Notes: a model not told the origin generated them from the letters alone. A DNA stretch of 7,192 nucleotides from a bacterium (GCA_030426865.1 JAUHXN010000149.1:1-7192); one strand, 5' to 3'. Counted from the stretch's first letter, positions 1-6,795 are shown. Made by a program: numbers and translations.

Positions 1-839
1 TAGCGGGTGATTTAGATAATACAGTTTTTTCTTTTATTCCAAATACTGCAGAAGTAGCATTCTATGGACTACTCAAAGGGATGGAAGATTATCAGAAAAG
101 AATACAAATAGATAAAATAAAAGATAGTAAAAGTATTTTAAGTGAAGCTGAGCTAAGTGAAATATTAGAAAAACGCGTTCGGTTAGAAAAGATAGCTATA
201 AAAGATGCTAAACTACGTACATTTATTACTGAAGATAGCTCTAGAGATGATTTAGTATCTCATATTTATGATGTTACTTATGGTAAAGTAAAACCAACAG
301 ATACTCTCGTTGTTTTAGATGACAGTATTGTAAGAGGAACTACTTTACAAAAAAGTATAATTAGAATACTAGACACTCTAAAACCTAAGAAAATAATAGT
401 TGTTTCTTCTGCTCCACAGATACGATACCCTGATTGCTATGGTATAGATATGGCTAAACTTGGAGACTTTATAGCTTTTAGAGCAGCTATAGAACTACTA
501 AAAGAGCAAGGCAAGGAAGATGTGATAGATGAAGTATATAAAAAATGTAAAGCTTCTGTAGAACTTCCGGAATATGATGGTATAAATTATGTAAAAGGTA
601 TTTACGACCTATTTACAGCTGATGAGATATCTAAAAAAGTAGCTCAATTAATACGCGAAGAGCATATTAATGCTGAAGTAGAGGTTATATTCCAAACTGT
701 AGAACACTTGCATATAGCTTGTCCTAATCATAAAGGTGACTGGTACTTTACAGGGAATTATCCTACAGCAAGTGGTATGAGAGTAGTTAATCGTGCCTTC
801 ATTAACTATTATGAAGGGAAAAACGTTAGAGCATACTAA
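1..839 (+). CDS. purF: Amidophosphoribosyltransferase (glutamine PRPP amidotransferase), C-terminal part, 5' end cut by window
   Basis: This enzyme catalyses the first committed step of de novo purine synthesis, making 5-phosphoribosylamine from PRPP and glutamine in the cytoplasm. The frame is open from base 3, giving 278 visible residues; the ATG at 81 is internal, because the preceding codons (AGDLDNTVFSFIPNTAEVAF) continue the family sequence. The PRPP-binding loop VVLDDSIVRGTT lies at bases 309-344 and is diagnostic of the type I phosphoribosyltransferase fold. Further family landmarks are RTFITEDSSR, YGIDMAKLGDFIAF and the C-terminal CPNHKGDWYFTGNYPT. The N-terminal glutaminase domain is outside the window. 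The segment between the entry and the PRPP loop matches the longer PurF form I associate with Bacteroidota. I did not see the Cys-x-x-Cys pair known from the iron-sulfur B. subtilis enzyme. The stop overlaps the start of yraN by one base. Identity is near certain; only the missing N-terminus limits it. Confidence 0.96.
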   Translation, partial: AGDLDNTVFSFIPNTAEVAFYGLLKGMEDYQKRIQIDKIKDSKSILSEAELSEILEKRVRLEKIAIKDAKLRTFITEDSSRDDLVSHIYDVTYGKVKPTDTLVVLDDSIVRGTTLQKSIIRILDTLKPKKIIVVSSAPQIRYPDCYGIDMAKLGDFIAFRAAIELLKEQGKEDVIDEVYKKCKASVELPEYDGINYVKGIYDLFTADEISKKVAQLIREEHINAEVEVIFQTVEHLHIACPNHKGDWYFTGNYPTASGMRVVNRAFINYYEGKNVRAY

Positions 840-1192
840 TGGATAATACTCAAGCTGGACATAATTTTGAAGACTTGGCTGAAGACTATCTTATAAAAAA
901 AGGCTATAAAATTATAAAAAGAAATTTCCATTATGGTAAGCTTGGGGAAATAGATATAGTCGCAGAAGTTGATAATATTCTTGTATTTTGTGAAGTCAAA
1001 GGTAGAAATAACAGCAAGTATGGTACTGCAATTGAATCTGTTACTTATGGTAAGCAAATGAAGTTAAGAAAAGCTGCCGAGGGTTATCTTAATATAAATA
1101 AAATAACTGATAAAGATTGCCGTATGGACTTAGTAGCTATAGATATTATTGCTGGAAAACCACAAATCACACATCTAGAAAATGCGTTTTAA
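839..1192 (+). CDS. yraN: YraN family protein (UPF0102), predicted endonuclease-like fold
   Basis: This is a 117-residue protein of the YraN/UPF0102 family, which has a restriction-endonuclease-like fold; its cellular role is not firmly established. All family landmarks are present in order: an N-terminal helix with GHNFEDLAEDYL (E11), KGYKIIKRNF (21-30), GEIDIVA (36-42, with E37 and D39), FCEVKGR (50-56, with E52 and K54), YGTAIESV, a lysine-rich helix around 72-79, RMDLVAID (95-102) and the terminal HLENAF. The GEID...EVK arrangement resembles the PD-(D/E)xK nuclease metal site, so a nuclease activity is possible but is inference from fold. Length is normal for the family. The ATG overlaps the purF stop as TAATG, which implies translational coupling and supports this start; no clear Shine-Dalgarno is present. 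It overlaps the next gene by 11 bases. Confidence 0.93.
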   Translation: MDNTQAGHNFEDLAEDYLIKKGYKIIKRNFHYGKLGEIDIVAEVDNILVFCEVKGRNNSKYGTAIESVTYGKQMKLRKAAEGYLNINKITDKDCRMDLVAIDIIAGKPQITHLENAF

Positions 1193-1751
1193 ATTAATAA
1201 TATTAACCTTTCTATTGTTTAGCATTTCAACAGTGAGTGCACGTAAATATCCGCATCATCAACTTGGCATTAGCTATTCTACGATTTCCGGTACTGGATT
1301 AGGGTATATTATAGAGCTTGATAGACACAATGCTTTCCAATTCACTCTAATACCTTATTACACTGGTAATAATGCCGAAAACAATCTGAATTTAACTATT
1401 ATAAGTGGTGTCGAGTACCAAAAAACTATTTACCGAAATTCAGAGCATAAAGTCTATGGTTTTGCTGCAGCTAGTTTATGGTATTTTGAGAAAAATAGTG
1501 TGACATACATTGACCCAGGTACTGATTTCGAAAAGGAAATAAAACTATATGATAAAGACGTTTATCATAACCTCGGCTTAGGTGTTGGGTATAACTATAT
1601 ACTTAATAGCGCAGTATCTTTCAACATCAATTTGGGATTACAATACCAAACAACTTCTAATGATTCATTCTACAATTTCTTAGAGCGTGTAGACGGCAAC
1701 GACTCATTTATCGGTGTTGGTGGCGGAGTTGGTATCTTTTTTCATCTCTAG
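1182..1751 (+). CDS. Predicted small outer-membrane beta-barrel protein (hypothetical)
   Basis: I do not recognise a named family for this 189-residue protein. It begins with a Sec signal peptide: MRFK, a hydrophobic core LIILTFLLFSIS, and a likely cut after TVSA (residue 20). The mature part is a series of short alternating polar and aromatic strands (QLGISYSTISGTGLGYIIEL, QFTLIPYY, KVYGFAAASLWYF, NLGLGVGYNYIL, VSFNINLGLQYQ, FIGVGGGVGIFFHL) separated by charged or Asn/Gly-rich loops. The last strand has aromatics near the end, as is usual for proteins inserted by BAM. About eight strands would fit, so a small OmpX/OmpA-like porin fold is the best guess. The start lies inside yraN (11-base overlap, different frame) and there is no good ribosome site, so it is probably read by coupling from yraN. 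Its 3' end overlaps the convergent lipoprotein gene by 48 bases. The function is unknown. Confidence 0.82.
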   Translation: MRFKLIILTFLLFSISTVSARKYPHHQLGISYSTISGTGLGYIIELDRHNAFQFTLIPYYTGNNAENNLNLTIISGVEYQKTIYRNSEHKVYGFAAASLWYFEKNSVTYIDPGTDFEKEIKLYDKDVYHNLGLGVGYNYILNSAVSFNINLGLQYQTTSNDSFYNFLERVDGNDSFIGVGGGVGIFFHL

Positions 1752-2063
1752 AGCTCTTCTTGTAGAGTCAATATTGCGTATTCCCACTTCGGTTTGAATT
1801 CGAATAGAATCCATCATTTCAGCTAATCTTTTTGGTTTCTCTGAAGACATTTTTAAAAACATCTTGCGAAATTCCGGCTCGCTAATATTATATTTAGCAA
1901 AGACTTCATTTACTTTTGATGTCCCTGCCTCTCTGTCGGCAGTACTTTCCCTTGCTACTAAAACTTCTTTGTAAATCTGAATGAATTTCTCATCTGACAT
2001 TCCTTCTTCATCATTACAAGCAAAAACAAGTACTAAACTTAATATCAATATTATCTTTTTCAT
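1704..2063 (-). CDS. Small lipoprotein, possibly DUF4296-like (hypothetical)
   Basis: This gene encodes 119 residues starting at MKKIILILSLVLVFAC: a short positive N-terminus, a hydrophobic stretch and a lipobox ending VFAC with the lipidated cysteine at residue 16. It should be a lipoprotein of the inner or outer membrane. The frame extends upstream to an ATG at 2138. I rejected that start because it would put 25 odd residues before a perfect signal peptide and would place a strong hairpin inside the coding region. The mature part is mostly charged helix: DEKFIQIYKEVLVARE, VNEVFAKYNISEPEFRKMF and KPKRLAEMMDSIRIQTEVGI. The pattern of a helix, then 'kYnIsepeF', then a terminal helix recalls the small Bacteroidota DUF4296 lipoproteins, but I recognise this by shape only. 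The tail is polar and low in complexity (KKDTNSATNTDK). No clear Shine-Dalgarno is seen. The gene lies downstream of the 523-residue cargo gene, separated by two hairpins. Confidence 0.82.
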   Translation of the reverse strand: MKKIILILSLVLVFACNDEEGMSDEKFIQIYKEVLVARESTADREAGTSKVNEVFAKYNISEPEFRKMFLKMSSEKPKRLAEMMDSIRIQTEVGIRNIDSTRRALEMKKDTNSATNTDK

Positions 2064-2088
2064 ATTGCAATATAATGAAAAGATTATT

Positions 2089-2126
2089 CCCCTCTTTATG
2101 GAAAATGAAATTTTCTGAAAGAGGGG
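2089..2126 (-). terminator. Long stem-loop downstream of the 523-residue cargo gene; probable terminator
   Basis: Bases 2089-2097 (cccctcttt) and 2118-2126 (aaagagggg) are a perfect 9-base inverted repeat. Inside it, 2101-2106 (gaaaat) and 2110-2115 (attttc) form a second 6-base stem with a 3-base loop, separated by a 3/2-base internal bulge. Read on the minus strand, the hairpin starts 57 bases after the stop of the cargo gene and is followed by AATAATCTTTTCATT, which is only moderately T-rich. It ends 25 bases before the lipoprotein start. It could end the cargo transcript, act as an attenuator in the lipoprotein leader, or protect the 3' end of the message. Confidence 0.55.
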
Positions 2127-2129
2127 TGG

Positions 2130-2150
2130 CAGATACACAAAGTGTGTCTG
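2130..2150 (-). other. Compact hairpin in the intergenic region 3' of the 523-residue cargo gene
   Basis: Bases 2130-2138 (cagatacac) and 2142-2150 (gtgtgtctg) pair over 9 positions around a 3-base loop; the one non-Watson-Crick position can form a G-U wobble when the plus strand is read as RNA, but is an A-C mismatch in minus-strand RNA. It sits three bases from the longer hairpin at 2089-2126. There is no T-tract directly after it on either strand, so it is not a standard intrinsic terminator by itself. It may be part of a tandem 3' structure or an operator. Confidence 0.35.
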
Positions 2151-2183
2151 ACGGGGTGTTATGAGTAATAGTCTTTAGAGTGC

Positions 2184-3755
2184 TTATCTCACAACAGAAA
2201 TTTTTCTCGTCTCAATTCTATTACCCATCTGGATTATCAGATAGTACGTCCCACTAGATAAGTCAATTTTATCTAAGTTCAATGTTATTGACTCTCTTTG
2301 TCCACTCAGAATATTATCATCAAATATATTAGCGAGTTTGTTCCCCAACACATCTGTAAGAATAACAGAAACTTTTCCCGATGTAGCTGGACTTATATTG
2401 AGAGTAGAACTCGCCATTAGCGGGTTAGGATATATGCTTATTTCTTGTTCGGTAGTGTTATCTTCTATACCAGAAATTATAGATTTCTTTGTAACAATTA
2501 CTTCAGCTATATTCGAGAAAACAGTATCGCATTGATTATATACCATTGCCTGATACTTTCCAGATTGATCTTGACTAATCTGACCTAGTCTTAAAGTATC
2601 TTCATACCAAAACCAGTCTTCATCATCTTTTCTCCAATAAACGTAAGTGTCTGATCCCCCTGATTGAATTCCCAATAATAACAGCCCCCCTTCCTCAATA
2701 GTATAAGTATCTTCTAAGTCAGAAAGAATTATTGGAGGTCTAGTAAAATCAATTCGACTTTTGTATCCTTCCATAGTATTATTAGGGTAGCCCTCTGGCC
2801 AAGTTTTACAAACAAAAGTTGCTTCGTAATTGAATGAATTGTTTGTATCCAGATAGACTAAGAGTGAATCATCATTGGTCCCACTAACTAAACCTGGTAT
2901 ATCTTCAATTTCCTGTCCATCCATATACCATTGATTTTTAATTTTAATCCCAGGAACAGAGCTATAAGTCCAAAACCAAAAACGGATTGTATCACCTACA
3001 CAGCCCCAACTATTGAATTGAATTCCAGAGAATATGGGTTTAGGCTCATCATAGATAGCAAACTCATTTGACCAGATTGTATCACAATCACCAGTTAGCC
3101 GGACTCTGTATTTGGTGGAATAATCAGTTTCTTTAATATTATTTATCGTTAGAATCGAGGATTGCGACCCTGATATTCTATCTCCATCTATGAGTGTAAT
3201 AGTGTCTTTGAACCATTGAATATCTGTCCAATAAGTTGGGTCGTCCATATTATGTTCACCGTATATATTTGCATCGAAAGTGAAGATACAATCATCTCCT
3301 TTTTTCACAATCTGATACTCTATATCCTTCATAAACGATGGTGGTTGTAGTACGTATAGATTCGCCTTGTCAGAGCTGACAATAGGGGAGACACGTGCCG
3401 AGTCATAGCTAAATGAGTTACCATAAGCAGATATCCAATTAGGGTCAAAAGCAAATAGTTCGGCATTGTAAAGTCCGCTCATTCTATATCTCAGAGTATC
3501 GAATGTCAACTGTCCGAAATCTTCGACCCAGCTAGTGATAGCCCTGCCATCTTTCAGCCAACGATACGCTATTTTGTATTGTTTCTCGCTAGGCGCTGCA
3601 ACTACGAATAGGTATTGATCGAGACTGCCTTCGCATTCGATAACATCATTTGGTTGTTCTATTATTATCGCTTCAGTTGTGCTTTGTGCTTGTGCTTCTA
3701 CATTTAAGATTATTGCAATAGCTATAATAAATACATTTGTAAAAATAGATTTCAT
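2184..3755 (-). CDS. Secreted multi-domain Ig-like protein with T9SS type A C-terminal sorting domain
   Basis: This 523-residue protein has a Sec signal peptide (hydrophobic IIAIAIILNV, likely cut after AQA at residue 23). Four Ig-like beta-sandwich segments follow, at about 28-137, 138-238, 242-338 and 340-422. Segments 1 and 2 show the Ig core of Cys41, then YRWLKDG (64-70) and later MSGLYNAE (92-99), and Trp180 in IQWFKD with SSILTINNI and DYSTKYRVRL. The last 80 or so residues are a type A T9SS sorting domain: IYPNPL (441-446), LTDVLGNKLA (466-475) and a final SGTYYLIIQM...ETRKISVVR. The domain directs transport across the outer membrane and is normally removed on surface attachment. No enzyme domain is visible, so an adhesive, structural or surface-layer role is likely, but the ligand is unknown. 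Residues 28-238 are paralogous to 472-682 of the upstream 966-residue protein. AGGAG seven bases before the ATG supports the start. The gene is preceded by a terminator and so probably has its own promoter. Confidence 0.92.
   Translation of the reverse strand: MKSIFTNVFIIAIAIILNVEAQAQSTTEAIIIEQPNDVIECEGSLDQYLFVVAAPSEKQYKIAYRWLKDGRAITSWVEDFGQLTFDTLRYRMSGLYNAELFAFDPNWISAYGNSFSYDSARVSPIVSSDKANLYVLQPPSFMKDIEYQIVKKGDDCIFTFDANIYGEHNMDDPTYWTDIQWFKDTITLIDGDRISGSQSSILTINNIKETDYSTKYRVRLTGDCDTIWSNEFAIYDEPKPIFSGIQFNSWGCVGDTIRFWFWTYSSVPGIKIKNQWYMDGQEIEDIPGLVSGTNDDSLLVYLDTNNSFNYEATFVCKTWPEGYPNNTMEGYKSRIDFTRPPIILSDLEDTYTIEEGGLLLLGIQSGGSDTYVYWRKDDEDWFWYEDTLRLGQISQDQSGKYQAMVYNQCDTVFSNIAEVIVTKKSIISGIEDNTTEQEISIYPNPLMASSTLNISPATSGKVSVILTDVLGNKLANIFDDNILSGQRESITLNLDKIDLSSGTYYLIIQMGNRIETRKISVVR
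3042..3674 (-). repeat. Ig-like module shared with the neighbouring cargo gene (copy in the 523-residue protein)
   Basis: These bases encode residues 28-238, which align without a gap to residues 472-682 of the 966-residue protein (4744-5376). By hand I count 131 identical positions of 211. Identical blocks include DSARVSPI, LYVLQ, IYGEHNM, PTYWT, SSILTIN and WSNEFAI. Parts also align well as DNA, for example around the IYGEHNM codons (3240-3283 against 4945-4983). This is a within-locus duplication. Confidence 0.88.
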
Positions 3756-3762
3756 AAGCTTA

Positions 3763-3767
3763 CTCCT
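3763..3767 (-). promoter_or_regulatory. Ribosome binding site of the 523-residue cargo gene
   Basis: The minus strand reads AGGAG, then 7 bases, then ATG. This is a standard Shine-Dalgarno and fixes the start at 3755. It is notable because the lipoprotein, yraN and barrel genes in the window have no comparable site. The AT-rich stretch at 3768-3825 must hold the promoter, but I see no convincing -10/-35 or TAnnTTTG element in it. Confidence 0.7.
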
Positions 3768-3825
3768 AATTATTGAAATTGTAATATAAAGAACAATTGA
3801 AAATTGAAATAATTACATAATGTAT

Positions 3826-3860
3826 AAAAAAAGCCGAGTAGTCAAAAGACTACTCGGCTT
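3826..3860 (-). terminator. Intrinsic terminator of the 966-residue cargo gene
   Basis: Bases 3831-3843 (aagccgagtagtc) and 3848-3860 (gactactcggctt) form a perfect 13-base stem with a 4-base aaaa loop on the plus strand. On the minus strand the hairpin is followed by a run of seven T (3832-3826), the classical intrinsic terminator layout. It starts 28 bases after the stop of the 966-residue gene. A near copy lies at 6978-7013. Confidence 0.93.
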
Positions 3861-4039
3861 GTAAGAATCGTAACTTAATCTAAAGTGATTATTTCACAAT
3901 AGAAACCTGTCTAGTTTCAACTTTATCACCCATTCTCAAAGTAATGAAGTAAGTACCAGAATTGAAGTTGTTAGCATTGATATCGATACGAGTATCAACA
4001 CCAGCATTCACTGTTCCATTGTATAAGTTAGCAACTACA
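3826..4039 (-). repeat. 3'-end cassette, copy A: sorting-domain end, spacer and terminator
   Basis: This stretch matches 6979-7192 with no length difference. It holds the last 151 coding bases of the 966-residue gene, a 28-base spacer and the terminator. The coding part has 8 substitutions between the copies, 5 of them synonymous; the spacer has 6 differences, all in its gene-proximal 17 bases. The left end of the match is the T-tract (as read on the minus strand); beyond it the sequences differ. The right end cannot be set because the window stops. Confidence 0.9.
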
Positions 4040-6789
4040 TTACCTAACATATCAGTCATCACAACAGTAGCGTTACCACCAATTTGTGAGTTGAATGTCA
4101 TAGTAGAGTTAGAGCTGAACGGGTTAGGATAGTTTTGGCTTAGACCTAGACCAACATTAGCATTAACGCTAGTAGTTATAATTGGACCTTGAGTAACTGC
4201 TAATGTAGCTGTAGCAGAAGTAACCTCGCCACACTCATTAGAAACAGTAACTACATACTCACCAGCATCATCCATAGCTACCATGTCGATAACTAATGAA
4301 TCATTATCATTGTTAAGGTCAGTGCCATCTTTTGTCCATTTGTAAGTTAAGTTAGCACCAGAAGTAGTGATGTATAATTCAACTTTGTCATCTTCTTTTG
4401 CAGAATAGTTAGGGATTAAGTCCATAGTAATAACTGGAGCAGTTTTCCAAGTAATCATAGCAGGGCTACTAGTAGCACCATTGCTAGGGAATCCAACCGG
4501 CCATACCTGACAAGTAAACTCTTCAGTGCCATCATAAGCTAAATCAGTAGTCAAAGTTACATTCAAGTCAGGAGAATTAGCACCATTAAATTTGCCAGCT
4601 TCGTCAATTATAGCAACACCATCAACCATCCATTGATAAGTTAAAGGCATTCCTTGTAAAGTAGATTCAGCTTCAACTGAAATCTGAACTACATCATCAA
4701 CACAACCATCTACTGAAGAAGGTTGAACTGTAATTGTAGAATATGGCTCTTCACTAATTGCAAATTCATTAGACCATAAAGTATCACACTCTCCAACCAA
4801 TCTAACTCTATAGTCAGTAGCATAGTCAGAAGCCTGAACACCATTAATAGTAAGGATAGAAGATTTAGTACCTTCGTATCTCTCGTCATCAACTAGAGGA
4901 GTATTACCTCTGTACCATTGGATTTGAGTCCAATATGTTGGATTGTTCATATTATGTTCACCATAAATTTGAGCATCGAAAGTCAAACTTATGTTAGTAC
5001 CTATTCCAGCAGTTACAGGGTTGATGTCTTTAAGGAATGATGGTCTTTGAAGTACGTATAAACTTACATCATCAGAAAAAATAATAGGAGAAACTCTTGC
5101 AGAATCAACGCTAAATGGATTTCCATAATCAGATTTCCATTCTGAATCAAATACAAACATTTCTGCTTTATATGTTCCACTCATATTGTATCTTAATGTA
5201 TCAAAATTTAATTGACCAAAATCAGGAGTCCAATTAGAAATTGGTCTTCCGTCTTTCCACCATCTGTAAGCAATATTAAACCCTTTCATATCAGGAGCGG
5301 CAACTACAAATAAAAATCTATCTATACTTCCTTCACAAGCTACAACATTATTCGGTTGTTCTATTATAACTACATCGGGCGTTGGTATCTCAAACCTAAC
5401 AAAAGAACCATCGGTAGTATTGTTGAAAATTGTTTGGTTACCTGCCAAATCTTCTATTACAAATTCAAAAGTAGCAAGACCTTCAGGATCTGTTTGTGTA
5501 TATTTGTATTCTGCTGACCCAACAAAAGAACCACTACCTTTATGTGTTACAACTTTGCCATTGATTTTAGCTGAAATTATATTTATCACTTCATTAGTTC
5601 TGAAGTTAGCTGTTACCGTATTTTCAGGAATAGCCAATCTAGGATTCAGATTAGTAGAAAAAATAGTAGCCATATCAACAACCGGAGCTGTAAAGTCAAT
5701 TATATAAGTATTACCCGTATTGAAAGTAGCGCTATTCGTAATAGGGTTAGTGTCAGTGAACGTACCATCAACATCTAATCTCATTGTAACATCAGTAGTT
5801 ATTCCAGCAACAGTTACATAATAAACATTGCTAGAACCAGTAACAGAAGTAATTGAGCCAGTCAATAGTCCAGTTAAAGCTGTTAATTTGAAATCTGCTG
5901 AAGTTACTGAAGCTGAGTTCAACGATCTATTGAATATTACTCTAAAAGTAACGCTACTACCTCGGTATTGTTGAACAGCAGGGTTGTATCTTGTGATAGA
6001 TGATACAGCTATTGGTGTTAAAATAGAGTATTGTTGACCAGATGTGTAAGTGTTCTTACTATTGTCTCCATCAGTTGAAGTCACTGTACCTGTAAAATCT
6101 AATCTCAAGTTACCTATGCCACTAACGGACGTTAAATTAACTTGAAAAACACTATTATTTAATTCTTTGATACTAGAAACAGTACCAGTCGCAGTTCCTG
6201 TGCTATATAGTTTAAAATCACTAGTTGTTAGCGTTTTACCGTCTATTCCACTAGAAAAATATACATACCAAGAGACATTCTGTGCAGAAATGTTCTGTTG
6301 TGATGGTGAAAATCTATTTATTTGAGTTACTTCAGCAATTTGTGATCCACCTCCATCACCGTAGATGTAAGTTTCTCCTTTCTCAAATGTATAACCTTTT
6401 GAAGTTCCAGCTCCTTTAGTATTTTCCACATAACCCGTAAAGTCAAGTCTAATAGTTCCATTTTCAGATTCTACTTTTCCAGCACCGACTATCCACTCAT
6501 AGCCATCCTTGTCCTCTTGCCATAACTCAGTTAATATTTCGGAACCACCAAATTTCCCACTGACAATAGATAATTTAAAATCATCAGTTCCAATAGTCTT
6601 CTCACTTATTGGATTTGTAAATATTACTTTCCAGTAAATATCACTTGCTGAAGTGTTTTGTTCAGCTGGTTTATATCTCTGAATCTCTTCAATTTCAGGT
6701 TGTGCAAATAAGTCCGTACTTCCAAAAAATAGAAAGCTTAGTGCGAAGAATGTGAATAAACTCATTCCTAACGTATTTAGTTTTTTCAT
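3889..6789 (-). CDS. Large secreted repeat and Ig-like protein with T9SS type A C-terminal sorting domain
   Basis: This 966-residue protein starts with a Sec signal peptide (core LFTFFALSFLFFG, likely cut after DLFA at residue 29). Residues 32-144, 151-257 and 261-366 are three diverged copies of one repeat, each with a 'I.RY.P..Q' opening, a 'W.V.F....' strand, DFKL, and 'LRLDF(T)G' near the end. Such repeats are common in bacterial adhesins and calcium-dependent surface proteins. Residues 368-470 look like a further beta-sandwich with AEYKYTQTDPEGLATF and EDLAGN. Residues 472-682 are the two-part Ig-like module shared with the downstream cargo protein, followed by more diverged Ig-like domains at about 686-780 and 785-867 (YKWTKDG, DDAGEYVVTVSNECG). 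The sorting domain spans about 884-966: NYPNPF (886-891), MTDMLGNVVA (911-920) and SGTYFITLRMG...ETRQVSIVK. No catalytic domain is seen; an adhesin or structural surface protein is the best inference. AAGGAG six bases before the ATG supports the start, and a strong terminator follows the stop. Confidence 0.93.
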   Translation of the reverse strand: MKKLNTLGMSLFTFFALSFLFFGSTDLFAQPEIEEIQRYKPAEQNTSASDIYWKVIFTNPISEKTIGTDDFKLSIVSGKFGGSEILTELWQEDKDGYEWIVGAGKVESENGTIRLDFTGYVENTKGAGTSKGYTFEKGETYIYGDGGGSQIAEVTQINRFSPSQQNISAQNVSWYVYFSSGIDGKTLTTSDFKLYSTGTATGTVSSIKELNNSVFQVNLTSVSGIGNLRLDFTGTVTSTDGDNSKNTYTSGQQYSILTPIAVSSITRYNPAVQQYRGSSVTFRVIFNRSLNSASVTSADFKLTALTGLLTGSITSVTGSSNVYYVTVAGITTDVTMRLDVDGTFTDTNPITNSATFNTGNTYIIDFTAPVVDMATIFSTNLNPRLAIPENTVTANFRTNEVINIISAKINGKVVTHKGSGSFVGSAEYKYTQTDPEGLATFEFVIEDLAGNQTIFNNTTDGSFVRFEIPTPDVVIIEQPNNVVACEGSIDRFLFVVAAPDMKGFNIAYRWWKDGRPISNWTPDFGQLNFDTLRYNMSGTYKAEMFVFDSEWKSDYGNPFSVDSARVSPIIFSDDVSLYVLQRPSFLKDINPVTAGIGTNISLTFDAQIYGEHNMNNPTYWTQIQWYRGNTPLVDDERYEGTKSSILTINGVQASDYATDYRVRLVGECDTLWSNEFAISEEPYSTITVQPSSVDGCVDDVVQISVEAESTLQGMPLTYQWMVDGVAIIDEAGKFNGANSPDLNVTLTTDLAYDGTEEFTCQVWPVGFPSNGATSSPAMITWKTAPVITMDLIPNYSAKEDDKVELYITTSGANLTYKWTKDGTDLNNDNDSLVIDMVAMDDAGEYVVTVSNECGEVTSATATLAVTQGPIITTSVNANVGLGLSQNYPNPFSSNSTMTFNSQIGGNATVVMTDMLGNVVANLYNGTVNAGVDTRIDINANNFNSGTYFITLRMGDKVETRQVSIVK
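4744..5376 (-). repeat. Ig-like module shared with the neighbouring cargo gene (copy in the 966-residue protein)
   Basis: These bases encode residues 472-682, the partner of the module at 3042-3674. The match begins right after the extra N-terminal half of this protein (at about IIEQPN) and fades after WSNEFAI..EP. Downstream Ig-like segments of the two proteins can still be aligned (WMVDG with WYMDG, CQVWPVGFPSN with CKTWPEGYPNN) but at clearly lower identity. Confidence 0.88.
5692..6696 (-). repeat. Three tandem protein repeats of about 105-113 residues
   Basis: Three copies run at residues 32-144, 151-257 and 261-366 of the 966-residue protein. Shared positions are IQRYKPAEQN / INRFSPSQQN / ITRYNPAVQQ at the start, then IYWKVIF / VSWYVYF / VTFRVIF, then DDFKL / SDFKL / ADFKL, then IRLDFTG / LRLDFTG / MRLDVDG, and GETYIY / GQQYSI / GNTYII at the end. 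The copies are too diverged at DNA level to be recent duplicates. The downstream 523-residue paralogue lacks all of them. Confidence 0.85.
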
Positions 6790-6795
6790 AAAAAA

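Noticed and set aside
81..83. ATG as a start for the first gene
   Set aside because: The frame is open from base 3 and the preceding codons give recognisable PurF sequence, so the gene simply enters from outside the window.
836..1057. Minus-strand open frame of 73 codons opposite yraN
   Set aside because: It lies wholly antisense to a well-supported family member and its product has no recognisable features.
2064..2138. Upstream extension of the lipoprotein gene to an ATG at 2138
   Set aside because: It would bury a clear lipoprotein signal peptide at residue 26 and would run through the strong hairpin at 2089-2126.
2338..2535. Plus-strand open frame of 65 codons opposite the 523-residue cargo gene
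   Set aside because: It is a shadow of the sorting-domain coding region and has no ribosome site or domain.
4710..4892. Minus-strand open frame of 60 codons in another frame of the 966-residue gene
   Set aside because: It overlaps fully, on the same strand, with the conserved Ig-like module and has no independent start signal.
5420..5707. Plus-strand open frame of 95 codons opposite the 966-residue cargo gene
   Set aside because: It is antisense to continuous beta-sandwich coding sequence; the hydrophobic look of its product comes from the Thr/Asn-rich sense codons.
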